The translations under genes were made by a program, and so were the position numbers. Of a stretch of 61,786 bases of DNA, positions 50,888 through 58,389 are shown piece by piece. The notes under the pieces are model-generated. The model made no database searches and had not been told where the DNA came from. It worked only from the letters and a program-made list of their open reading frames with translations. Source of the stretch: a virus; the IMG/VR virus record IMGVR_UViG_3300021960_009997, positions 1-61,786 of that record; one strand, given 5' to 3'. Every line of letters starts with the position of its first letter. Positions within the stretch are counted from its first letter, which is position 1.

Positions 50888-51752
50888 TATTTCTCCTTAA
50901 AATCCATTCCGGGTCGTCCCTGTTACTTATAGGAAACGTATACCGGTGTAATACCCGTTTTTCTAATATGTCATTATTATAGTACGGCCGACGGTGCAAT
51001 GTCAATAGTTGATCGCTTAAAACTATGTCACCGTATTCCCAAAAGTGTCGGTAAATAAATTTATCCTGATACAGATACTCCATGAGTTCATCATAGAAGT
51101 CTTTGTCCGTAACAAGGTCATTATTGTGATACCAATACAGGCCTTTGACACCTGCAACATTTTCCTGTAAGATATACATCTCATATTCTTCGATATTCTG
51201 TGACATATATTTTAACTGATACTCAGGTGGTTTGTCAGCCCATTTACTCGCAGCAGTATACTTATACCTGCATTTTACACCCTCAAGTTTTTGTTTGAGT
51301 TCAATTGGCATTTCTTCTAATGCTCGAGCAGTATTCAGCCATTGAGTTTCAGTACCAACACTTCCATCAATACCCTGTAGTGCAACACCGTCTGCTCGTG
51401 TTGGCCCGTTTAGATTAGCGTGCCATTTGAGTTCGCCTGTTGGGAATATGCCACCAAATTTGCCAGCATCTGTCTTACCACCGGTGACACGCTGGCAAGG
51501 AAATGTATCTACACTTGTAGGGTCTACATAGTCACCGGGAAGCCCTATCAAATCCCCGTGTCTATTCCACAGCATTTGTTTGTAATTGGATATGCGACTC
51601 ATTTTGTGAATGAGTCTTGTTAGGTAAATATTATTGGTCGATTGTTTTGGAATAACAACAATCAATTCTTCTGATAGTGTCTTAAAAATGTCCTGTGCTA
51701 ATTCATCACTTACATCTCTAATGTCAATATCAAGCTCTACATGATTATCCAC
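50880..51752 (-). CDS. TauD/TfdA-like 2OG oxygenase
   Basis: The 290-residue protein resembles TauD-type dioxygenases: ELIVVIPKQ near the start, GELKWHANLNG (residues 107-117) in the iron-binding position, and LSDQLLTLHRRPYYN with a late Arg (RVLHRYTFP) for the distal His and 2OG Arg. As in the 1375 gene, the expected Asp of HxD is Asn (H111-A-N113). Substrate unknown. It is the second gene of the modification operon and overlaps its neighbours on both sides. Confidence 0.75.
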   Translation of the reverse strand: MDNHVELDIDIRDVSDELAQDIFKTLSEELIVVIPKQSTNNIYLTRLIHKMSRISNYKQMLWNRHGDLIGLPGDYVDPTSVDTFPCQRVTGGKTDAGKFGGIFPTGELKWHANLNGPTRADGVALQGIDGSVGTETQWLNTARALEEMPIELKQKLEGVKCRYKYTAASKWADKPPEYQLKYMSQNIEEYEMYILQENVAGVKGLYWYHNNDLVTDKDFYDELMEYLYQDKFIYRHFWEYGDIVLSDQLLTLHRRPYYNNDILEKRVLHRYTFPISNRDDPEWILRRNSV

Positions 51753-52053
51753 GTCTCATCCTCGAAATGTCTTTAGCTTGCTCCTCGTTGATAATAGGAA
51801 CAGCATTAGACTTGTGCATTGTAGCAATGCCCTTGACAAGGGTACCTGTGTACTCCTTACGCTCGGGCTTCGAGGTATTTATAGAGCCTGAAGTAGTCAT
51901 GCTCGGATATTGGGGGGTCTCACGGTAATGTGGATTAGGAGGCGGAGTATAGGCCTGAAACGGCGGCGGAGTATATTTCTGATACACTTCGCCTTTGGGT
52001 TTACTGGCCTTGCGTCTACGGGATTTATTATTAGCTGAAAGATCTAAAAACAT
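51745..52053 (-). CDS. Conserved Pro-rich small phage protein
   Basis: The protein is 102 residues from the ATG at 52053, which has GAGGAAT upstream; a longer frame to 52110 would run into the promoter and is rejected. It begins MFLDLSANNKSRRRKASK, has a Pro/Tyr-rich middle (YTPPPFQAYTPPPNPHY), and ends EYTGTLVKGIATMHKSNAVPIINEEQAKDISRM in parts. That C-terminal part is a conserved element of marine T4-like phages. First gene after the early promoter at 52082-52110. Confidence 0.75.
   Translation of the reverse strand: MFLDLSANNKSRRRKASKPKGEVYQKYTPPPFQAYTPPPNPHYRETPQYPSMTTSGSINTSKPERKEYTGTLVKGIATMHKSNAVPIINEEQAKDISRMRRG
51876..51883 (-). promoter_or_regulatory. Candidate late promoter TATAAATA
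   Basis: Minus-strand TATAAATA inside the small Pro-rich gene, 124 bases before the TauD-like gene. It may add late expression to the modification operon, or be chance. Confidence 0.3.
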
Positions 52054-52081
52054 ACCATATTCCTCATTAAATAGTCCGACT

Positions 52082-52110
52082 ATTATGACACATATATGTC
52101 GATTTGTCAA
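52082..52110 (-). promoter_or_regulatory. Sigma70-type early promoter of the modification operon
   Basis: Minus strand TTGACA, 17 bases, CATAAT, with TGC directly before TTGACA as in four other promoters here. The transcript would cover about 14 overlapping genes down to the carbamoyltransferase. It lies back-to-back with a plus-strand late promoter at 52141. Confidence 0.8.
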
Positions 52111-52140
52111 GCATTTTTCGGCCTAACAAAATCAATGACT

Positions 52141-52148
52141 TATAAATA
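52141..52148 (+). promoter_or_regulatory. Late promoter motif for the nitroreductase operon
   Basis: TATAAATA on the plus strand, 27 bases before the ATG of the nitroreductase gene, which has an AGGAGG ribosome site. It sits in the divergent gap shared with the early promoter at 52082. Confidence 0.65.
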
Positions 52149-52175
52149 GTAGACAAAATCCTATAGGAGGAAAAC

Positions 52176-52808
52176 ATGGAAACTCGTAAGTTTACAAATA
52201 ACGACATAAGAAAGGCTATTCATCGTAGCCAACATACTCAACGCAACTGGGATCTTGACAAACAAATAACCGCAGAGGATTTAGATACTATCATTGAAGC
52301 GGCTACTCAATGTCCAAGCAAACAGGGACGCCCTTTTTACAAAACTCATGTAATTACTAACAGGGATTTGATTGAGAAGATTCATGCCGGAACAGAAGGA
52401 TTTGGTTTATTATTTACTGATGAGGGTGTAAAAGCTCAGACTAATCCTCAAACACTTGCAAATGTTGTACTTGTGTTTGAAAGAAACAATGAAACAAAAT
52501 CACACATGAAACATCCTGCGGGTGAAAAGCACGCAGATTTAACACAAAGAGATACTGATGTGGCTATTGGTATTGCAGCAGGTTATGTAAACCTTGTTTC
52601 GTCATTGTTGGGATACAAAACTGGCTGTTGCCAATGTTTTGACCCAGCCAAAATGTCAGAAACTATTGGACTTGAAGGTGATACCTTGCTTATCATGGGT
52701 GTCGGTAATGGACAAGAAGGTGTCAACCGTAGAGTTCATCATAAAGACGGAAGTTACGTCTTTAGCAGTAAAAGAAAAGAGGAAATGCCGGTTACATACG
52801 TAGCCTAA
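52176..52808 (+). CDS. Nitroreductase-family flavoprotein
   Basis: The 210-residue protein has the nitroreductase fold pattern: an N-terminal IRKAIHRSQHTQRNWD (FMN phosphate-binding Arg/Ser), EAATQCPSKQGRPFY (substrate loop), DVAIGIAAGYVNLV helix, and LEGDTLLIMGVGNGQEG near the C-terminus. It would use FMN and NAD(P)H to reduce a quinone, nitro or other acceptor. Phage examples are known in marine T4-like phages. First gene of the late plus-strand group, with AGGAGG before its ATG. Confidence 0.85.
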   Translation: METRKFTNNDIRKAIHRSQHTQRNWDLDKQITAEDLDTIIEAATQCPSKQGRPFYKTHVITNRDLIEKIHAGTEGFGLLFTDEGVKAQTNPQTLANVVLVFERNNETKSHMKHPAGEKHADLTQRDTDVAIGIAAGYVNLVSSLLGYKTGCCQCFDPAKMSETIGLEGDTLLIMGVGNGQEGVNRRVHHKDGSYVFSSKRKEEMPVTYVA

Positions 52809-52832
52809 AAAACTAAACACAAGGAAAAATAC

Positions 52833-53816
52833 ATGAAACGCTCCACAGCGTTTATCATGCTTTTGATGACCAATATAGCTTATGGACAAGTAGCAAACGA
52901 TGCAGATGGTAACTTTGACTCAACAACATACGTAGAAACAAACAATACTACCAATACGAGTAGTACGTCTGCATCTACCTCAAATAACACCAACTTAAAC
53001 ACTAACAACACAACCATTAGTGCAACAAACACTAATAACAACACTAACCTAAATACCAACAACACAACAATCAACGCCACTAATACGAATACTAATAATA
53101 ATATTCTGTCTGGTGGCACCAACAATACTAACACCAACAACAATACAAATGTAAACTTTAATAACACATCTGTAACAGCAACAAACAGCAACACCAACAC
53201 TAACAACAATACTAATGTTAGTACAAGCACGGCGAATAATACCAATGTTAATACTAATAACAGCACGGTAGACTCGACTGCTACAACTAACAATACAAAT
53301 ACCACAACCAGTGATAATACAAACACTAACTATAATGAAAGTGTTGCTACAAACAACAATACCAATGTAAACGAAAACAGAAACTTGAGCGAGTCTAATC
53401 AGACTCAGGATATCAATCAAAAAATTGAATCACCTCCTCCCTCTGCCATCGCTCCAAGTATTGGTAGTTCTTACTCACAAGACTTATGTACTACGGGTGT
53501 TGGTGGTGCAGTACAAACTCAGATCATAGGTATTTCTGCAGGTAAATCTGTAACAGATGAAAACTGTGAAAGAATCAAACTGAGCAAGACACTGTATGAC
53601 ATGGGTATGCGTGTAGCTGCTGTTTCTCTTATGTGTCAAGACGAGCGTGTGTGGACTGCTATGAAAATGGCAGGCACTCCTTGTCCGTGGCAAGGACTAA
53701 TCGGTGACGAAGCAGGTGCAGCGTGGGAAGAAAACTTAACTGACATTCCTGGTGTCAGTGAAAGAGATGTAGACAGAGGAAGAGTTACCTCATCACCTAA
53801 CAGCCCAACAAGATGA
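52833..53816 (+). CDS. Signal-peptide protein with Asn/Thr repeat region
   Basis: The 327-residue protein has a signal peptide (residues 1-19, ending AYGQ), then from about 30 to 195 a low-complexity stretch of N-T-N-N/T-x-N units with regular returns of NTNLN/NTNVN, suggesting a beta-helix or flexible exported region. The C-terminal 110 residues are a separate conserved domain (SSYSQDLCTTGVGGAVQTQI, ENCERIKLSKTLYDMGM, CQDERVW and GTPCPW) with paired cysteines and found in other marine T4-like phages. Function unknown. Its stop overlaps the next signal-peptide gene (ATGA), implying joint export, perhaps to the periplasm of the dying host or as a virion component. Confidence 0.75.
   Translation: MKRSTAFIMLLMTNIAYGQVANDADGNFDSTTYVETNNTTNTSSTSASTSNNTNLNTNNTTISATNTNNNTNLNTNNTTINATNTNTNNNILSGGTNNTNTNNNTNVNFNNTSVTATNSNTNTNNNTNVSTSTANNTNVNTNNSTVDSTATTNNTNTTTSDNTNTNYNESVATNNNTNVNENRNLSESNQTQDINQKIESPPPSAIAPSIGSSYSQDLCTTGVGGAVQTQIIGISAGKSVTDENCERIKLSKTLYDMGMRVAAVSLMCQDERVWTAMKMAGTPCPWQGLIGDEAGAAWEENLTDIPGVSERDVDRGRVTSSPNSPTR
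52975..53390 (+). repeat. Asn/Thr-coding low-complexity repeats
   Basis: Units of AAY/ACN codons (asparagine and threonine) recur in-frame, giving DNA rich in AACACT/AATACC. The repeats explain the open frames on the opposite strand here, which are therefore not genes. Confidence 0.85.
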
Positions 53817-55765
53817 AAAAACTTTTACTAACATTATTGTTTTTTAGTAACTTGGTCTTAGGTCAAGGAGCTGACTATCTTTCACCCGGTGGTATGACTC
53901 AGATTATGGATGGTCGAGATGACGCTACACAACATATATCATTGGGCCATGCCTTTCCTTATTACGGCGGAGTGTTCACAGACGCTTGGATGTCTACTAA
54001 CGGATTCATTCTGTTGTATGACCCAGTAAAACAATTTGGTAATCAATGGACTGATGATAGCCGTTGTTGTTCTGGGTTTGACCCCACTGGTTATGATGGG
54101 TATTTTAGCTTTATGCTTGCTCCCCTATGGACTGACCTTATAGACCTCAACAATACCCTGGATGACGGATATTGGTATAAAACAAATGAAGGTGTTTCTT
54201 CATTTCTCTGGTACAATGTAAACGAGTTTGGTAGCACCAACACCAATACCTTTCAAATAGATCTTTGGCCTGATGGTTCGTTTGATTTTATCTATGATGA
54301 AGTAGATATAGTGGGGCATGACACATGGATTGGTTTTACAGGTGATGCTACTATAGACGTAACCCAATTACAGTTTTCCCAAGGCAGTGTGGATGAATTT
54401 AGCTTAGACTTTATATCACAAACCTTTTCTGGCGGCAGGGCTTGGTATGGACAAGATGGTGGATACGAAAGTTCACTGGATTGTACTGATGCTTTAAACG
54501 ATAGCCGTTGTCCAAAATACCAAGAAGCATATTTTGCATATGAGTGTGACATGGATCCTTTGTATGATACAAATTGCCCAGGGTATGACCAAGAAATATT
54601 AATACAAGAGATGTCTGATACAGATTTTATCTTTGGTGATGACATTTCAGACTTTTATTATGAGGAGGAAACAGAGATGTTTCTTTTTGAAGAGGATGAA
54701 ACATATATGTTTACTGAGGAGGATATCTATGGAGATGACTACGACGGATTTACATACAACGATGAATCAGAAGACCCTTTTGGAGATGGCGGATATGAGG
54801 AAGAGACTTTTGAAGAAGCGTGGGACTTATCAGGCGAAGAATTGGATGAATTTTATTCCGATGACCTATTACCAGAAGAAGAAGAATTTTACGCCGAATC
54901 AGATGAGCTCGGAGAAGAAGGGGATATTTACACCGAATCCTTTGATGAATCGCTCGAAGAAGAAATGGGAGCCTTTGACTATAGTGAAGATTTTATTGTA
55001 GAAGAAGATATATTTGTCGAGGATATTTTGATAATAGAGGAAGAAAAAGCGGCTGGTCCGAATGTGAACCCTGTTTCTATAGCAATGGCCCAAGTAGAAG
55101 ATGCCATTGCACAGACCGAAGAAAATATGAGTAAGATGAATAGTGAATTTACATCTGAAGATGACGATATGAGTAATAATGATGGAAATTTACTCACAAC
55201 CTTTGGAGATGAAACAGCTTTCTATGAAGATGCCACATTAAACCTAATAGTAGACCCAACTATTACAGTAATGGTAGATTCAGAAGAACAATCAGAAACA
55301 GTAGAAGTTATGAGCGACAATACTGTGGCCTCAAGCGAACAAGGTTTCCAAGAACAACAAAATCAATCATTCAGTACAGGACAAAGTATAACTGCTGTAC
55401 TGAATAACGTAACTCCAAACTTTTCACAGTTTGACGTAGCCCCTCCCTCTCAACAAGAACAACAAACATCAGACCGAGCAGCGTCACAGGCTAACAATAT
55501 GTCAGAAGAACAGTTAGCAAGCAACTTGGATGAGTTTACTGACCAAATGCAAGACTCAGGCGGTTTCACTGACCAAAGTCTGACTATGTTTCTAATGGGA
55601 CGAGTAAGTGGATTTGACGCTTACAATACTACCTTACAAGATGTCTCTTTTTACACTGATAGAGGTATACCAGGCGGCAGGGTACAGAATGACCGAAACA
55701 CTATGCTTCAGCTAATAGGTTCGAGCGGCAAGCATGAAGAAATGATTTCTCAGCAGTATAAATAA
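53813..55765 (+). CDS. Secreted acidic protein with NIDO-like domain
   Basis: The 650-residue protein has a signal peptide (LLLTLLFFSNLVLGQ), then a region of about 200 residues (residues 25-215) with DAWMSTNGFILLYD, FMLAPLWTDLID, FQIDLWPDGSFDFIYDEVDI and WIGFTGDAT. This pattern resembles NIDO (nidogen-like) extracellular domains. Next come Cys pairs (CTDALNDSRCPKYQE; CDMDPLYDTNCPGYD), a long Glu/Asp/Tyr/Phe stretch (residues 265-420), and a Gln/Ser/Asn-rich C-terminus. It overlaps the preceding gene (ATGA). Exported adhesive or virion-decorating role is possible; the acidic part may bind Ca2+. TATAAATA (55757-55764) lies in its stop region. Confidence 0.65.
   Translation: MKKLLLTLLFFSNLVLGQGADYLSPGGMTQIMDGRDDATQHISLGHAFPYYGGVFTDAWMSTNGFILLYDPVKQFGNQWTDDSRCCSGFDPTGYDGYFSFMLAPLWTDLIDLNNTLDDGYWYKTNEGVSSFLWYNVNEFGSTNTNTFQIDLWPDGSFDFIYDEVDIVGHDTWIGFTGDATIDVTQLQFSQGSVDEFSLDFISQTFSGGRAWYGQDGGYESSLDCTDALNDSRCPKYQEAYFAYECDMDPLYDTNCPGYDQEILIQEMSDTDFIFGDDISDFYYEEETEMFLFEEDETYMFTEEDIYGDDYDGFTYNDESEDPFGDGGYEEETFEEAWDLSGEELDEFYSDDLLPEEEEFYAESDELGEEGDIYTESFDESLEEEMGAFDYSEDFIVEEDIFVEDILIIEEEKAAGPNVNPVSIAMAQVEDAIAQTEENMSKMNSEFTSEDDDMSNNDGNLLTTFGDETAFYEDATLNLIVDPTITVMVDSEEQSETVEVMSDNTVASSEQGFQEQQNQSFSTGQSITAVLNNVTPNFSQFDVAPPSQQEQQTSDRAASQANNMSEEQLASNLDEFTDQMQDSGGFTDQSLTMFLMGRVSGFDAYNTTLQDVSFYTDRGIPGGRVQNDRNTMLQLIGSSGKHEEMISQQYK
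55757..55764 (+). promoter_or_regulatory. Late promoter motif before the 55787 gene
   Basis: TATAAATA on the plus strand overlaps the stop of the acidic gene and lies 22 bases before the ATG at 55787. It probably gives a second late start for the following group. Confidence 0.5.
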
Positions 55766-55786
55766 GATAAACTCAGGAGCGTGAAC

Positions 55787-56251
55787 ATGGTAGAATTAGC
55801 AGCCGCTTTGAGTATGGCAAGTGCCGCTTTTAATGGAATCAAGCGAGCAGTAGATGCCGGTAAAGAAGTAGAAGATGTCGCAAGTTATTTTGGTCGTTTC
55901 TTTGATGCAAAAGACCAGGTCAATGCAGCAAGACAACTCGTACAACATCAACCGGTAGTGAACAAAATATTTCAAGGAGACAGTGTAGAAGCTCAGGCAT
56001 TGGAAGCAACTGCCGCCAAACACAAAATGGAACAGCTTGAAAAGGATTTACGAGAATACCTCATATGGAGTGGACAAGGTGCCTTCTATGAGGATATGAT
56101 GATAGAAAGACGAAGAATAAAGCAAGTAAGAGCAGACGCGGCAAGACGCAAAGCTGAAAACAGAAAATTTTGGATTGATGTGTCTACAATAGGTTTAGCA
56201 GCGTTGGTTTTTACAGGTTTGATTTTAAGTATGTTAATAGCTATACTATAG
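55787..56251 (+). CDS. Membrane-anchored helical protein
   Basis: The protein is 154 residues from the ATG at 55787, chosen over a GTG at 55781 because AGGAG at 55775 is 7 bases upstream of it. The body is helical (AFNGIKRAVDAGKEVEDVASYFGRFFDAKDQVNAAR in parts) with a basic patch (ERRRIKQVRADAARRK) and a C-terminal membrane segment (STIGLAALVFTGLILSMLIAI). Related proteins accompany the neighbouring genes in other marine phages. Function unknown; tail-anchored inner-membrane orientation likely. Confidence 0.7.
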   Translation: MVELAAALSMASAAFNGIKRAVDAGKEVEDVASYFGRFFDAKDQVNAARQLVQHQPVVNKIFQGDSVEAQALEATAAKHKMEQLEKDLREYLIWSGQGAFYEDMMIERRRIKQVRADAARRKAENRKFWIDVSTIGLAALVFTGLILSMLIAIL

Positions 56252-56262
56252 GATAAAACATT

Positions 56263-57375
56263 ATGGCATTTAGAGGGGCGTCTAACGATCCAACCGGTGC
56301 AGGTTCCTACGCAACTGTAGGTATAAGTTCTCGAGCAGACTATGTTGCTGAAGAGCTCGATGCTCGTATAATGGAGTGGTCAGGTCACCTGACAAATATT
56401 GATGGGGTTTTCAAATCCTATGTAGAATTACATCCAGCTTTTGCTGACGAAAAGGCAAGCGTGTTAGCAACAATGTATCTTTTCTATACTGAGTTAGAAA
56501 GAGCAAGAAATGAAGTAGTTCCTTTTTATGATTTGTATTGGATCGAAGAAGGTTTAGTTAATACAGAAATTAAGCGTCTTGAGGATGTAAGGGCCGCATA
56601 CGCTGCTGAGTCCGCAAGAATAACTGGTGCTATAGGAGAACTCGATACCATATTAGACGCAGCTGAAATTGCCACACTTACTGCTGATCGAACTACTGTA
56701 AACGGTAGGGCGGCAACCTCAGAAACCTATCGAAATAATGTAAAGACTAATGCTGATGATGCGTTTGGTGTTTATCCGGACGGTGTGTGTACCGACACTG
56801 CAAGTGGTAATTACGAATTTGAAGATTTACTTGATGACGTTGTAGACGCTTTTGATGCGTGTAGAAAAAGAGTAGGTATTAAAGAAGGATTGACAGACAC
56901 TGCTGTTGCTTTATTGAATTATTTTGATACGTTTATAAGACTTACAGAATCAGGCGAGTCTGTAGACAAGTTAGATGCAGTAACATTCATAAGCCCTGAA
57001 TATCAATCTGTTTCTAACAATTTGGTTGGATTGGATATAGGTACAGAGTCAACAAACTATACAGATAGTGACGGTAACCCAGCGGTAGCTACTTATCCAA
57101 AACTAAACACACCGTCAGATCACAAAACAGCAATTGTCACAACTTATCTAACTACTGGAGTGTCACCAAAATATTACAACGATCCACAACCAGCATTATC
57201 GTCATTGACAAATCAAATTTCATCCTCTAAAAGCACTATAGAGGCACAGTACGCAGTTTTACAAGGATTGCCTACAGCAACACATGAAGCAAGATGGAAT
57301 TCATATCTTTCTGACCTTGAGACTGCAAGAACACAATACAGCAGCTGGACATACGAAAACGTATCAGGTTTATAA
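56263..57375 (+). CDS. Hypothetical helical protein
   Basis: The 370-residue protein is unrecognised. It contains long helical, coiled-coil-like segments (FYTELERARNEVVPFYDL, then RLEDVRAAYAAESARITGAIGEL) and a variable C-terminal half with DDVVDAFDACRKRVG. No signal or membrane segment. It follows the membrane-anchored gene by 11 bases and precedes the bL33-like gene, in a group probably transcribed late. Confidence 0.6.
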   Translation: MAFRGASNDPTGAGSYATVGISSRADYVAEELDARIMEWSGHLTNIDGVFKSYVELHPAFADEKASVLATMYLFYTELERARNEVVPFYDLYWIEEGLVNTEIKRLEDVRAAYAAESARITGAIGELDTILDAAEIATLTADRTTVNGRAATSETYRNNVKTNADDAFGVYPDGVCTDTASGNYEFEDLLDDVVDAFDACRKRVGIKEGLTDTAVALLNYFDTFIRLTESGESVDKLDAVTFISPEYQSVSNNLVGLDIGTESTNYTDSDGNPAVATYPKLNTPSDHKTAIVTTYLTTGVSPKYYNDPQPALSSLTNQISSSKSTIEAQYAVLQGLPTATHEARWNSYLSDLETARTQYSSWTYENVSGL

Positions 57376-57387
57376 TAGGAAAATACT

Positions 57388-57582
57388 ATGGCAGGTAATA
57401 AAAGAAAAAATATTGTTTGGTTGATACCAGAGAATGAAACAAGAGAATCACACACATATCACTATTCGGTTGTAAAGACAAAAAATACAACAACTGAGAA
57501 GTTTAGATTCAAAAAATACAACCCCGTGAAAAGGGTACACGAATGGTTCAAGGAAGTAAAAGCGCCAAGTCACAGTAAATAG
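57388..57582 (+). CDS. Ribosomal protein bL33-like
   Basis: The 64-residue basic protein aligns over its whole length with bacterial bL33. The family segment K-x-N-x-R-T-x-T/P-E-K-L-x-x-K-K-Y/F-D-P-V is matched by KNTTTEKFRFKKYNPVKR, and the ending RxHxxxKEAK by HEWFKEVK. The zinc Cys pairs of some bL33 forms are absent, as in the E. coli type. Cellular bL33 is about 55 residues and sits in the E-site region of the 50S subunit. The phage copy has a longer charged N-terminus (MAGNKRKN). It may replace host bL33 and alter translation in infected cells, as proposed for other phage ribosomal proteins. AGGAAA precedes the ATG. Confidence 0.75.
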   Translation: MAGNKRKNIVWLIPENETRESHTYHYSVVKTKNTTTEKFRFKKYNPVKRVHEWFKEVKAPSHSK

Positions 57583-57590
57583 GAGGCTAC

Positions 57591-58094
57591 ATGGCAGAAG
57601 TAGAATTTGGTGATGTTAAAGTAAGTGGCGGAAAATTATTACTTATTATTCCATTACTCGGTTCTATTGCAGGGGCCTTGTGGGGTGGCTTTGAATTGTA
57701 TCAGCGTTTATTAGACGCTGAGGAAGCCGTTACTGCTTACGTTGCGCCTGATATGTCAGGTATCAACCAACAGTTGGCCGTTCAAGCTGAGACGCTTACA
57801 GGGCTTGCTGAGGACGTTAAAACACAGTTCGATACACTGACAATACTTGTAGATAACTTGCAGGCAGATGTTGACCGAATCAGAGAAGACGTAGATGAGG
57901 TTGATGGTTTTGTCCGTGACATAGACGAGAACACAAACGATACTCAACGTGACCTGCGTAATGATGTTTACGCTATGGAAACTACTTTGAACGACCGTTT
58001 AAGAGAGTTAGACGGAGAGTTACGTGAAATGCGTGAAGATCTCGAGGAAAAGATTGAGCGAATCTTAGACAACCCGCTCAACGATTCCGAATAG
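57591..58094 (+). CDS. Membrane protein with C-terminal coiled coil
   Basis: The 167-residue protein has one membrane segment (residues 16-34: LLLIIPLLGSIAGALWGGF) and then a long acidic coiled coil (LAEDVKTQFDTLTILVDNL, RLRELDGELREMREDLEEKI). AGGAGG at good spacing precedes the ATG. It belongs to a family conserved next to the membrane-anchored and exported genes in marine T4-like phages. Possible role in holin/spanin-like or envelope remodelling, but no such motif is seen. It converges with the 58099 gene. Confidence 0.7.
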   Translation: MAEVEFGDVKVSGGKLLLIIPLLGSIAGALWGGFELYQRLLDAEEAVTAYVAPDMSGINQQLAVQAETLTGLAEDVKTQFDTLTILVDNLQADVDRIREDVDEVDGFVRDIDENTNDTQRDLRNDVYAMETTLNDRLRELDGELREMREDLEEKIERILDNPLNDSE

Positions 58095-58098
58095 ACAA

Positions 58099-58389
58099 TT
58101 AGTCTTCGTCTATATCCAGTTCCATTTGCCTGAGCATTTCAGCTTCAAGCATTTCTACAGGATCTGTCAGCGTGATGCTAATTTTATCCCCTGTAGCATA
58201 CATGGTATTGTCCCAAGTATGATTATACGGAACATCTACTGTCATAGTGTCAATACCTGACAAATCAATATTATCAGCTGACAGGGTATAGGTTACAGGT
58301 ACTGAATCACCAAAGCTGACTGTAAGTGTATCAGGCACGTTTGCCTTAGTTGGAAACTGAATTACGTTATCTTTCTTTTTATCGCTCAT
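58099..58389 (-). CDS. Hypothetical acidic small protein
   Basis: The protein is 96 residues from the ATG at 58389, which has AAAGGAG upstream and overlaps the nuclease stop (ATGA); a longer start would run far into the nuclease gene. The sequence is DNVIQFPTK..., then beta-rich segments (TLTVSFGDSVPVTYTLSADN) and an acidic end (LEAEMLRQMELDIDED). It is the last gene of the nuclease operon and might be a partner or immunity-like protein, but nothing proves this. Confidence 0.7.
   Translation of the reverse strand: MSDKKKDNVIQFPTKANVPDTLTVSFGDSVPVTYTLSADNIDLSGIDTMTVDVPYNHTWDNTMYATGDKISITLTDPVEMLEAEMLRQMELDIDED

Noticed and set aside
52880-53326. Open frames on the minus strand opposite the Asn/Thr repeats
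   Set aside because: They arise because AAY/ACN repeats read as Val/Leu-rich on the other strand; low complexity, no start signals.
52975-53390. Repeats as a possible CRISPR array
   Set aside because: Units are short, in-frame and coding (N/T residues), without regular repeat-spacer spacing or cas genes.
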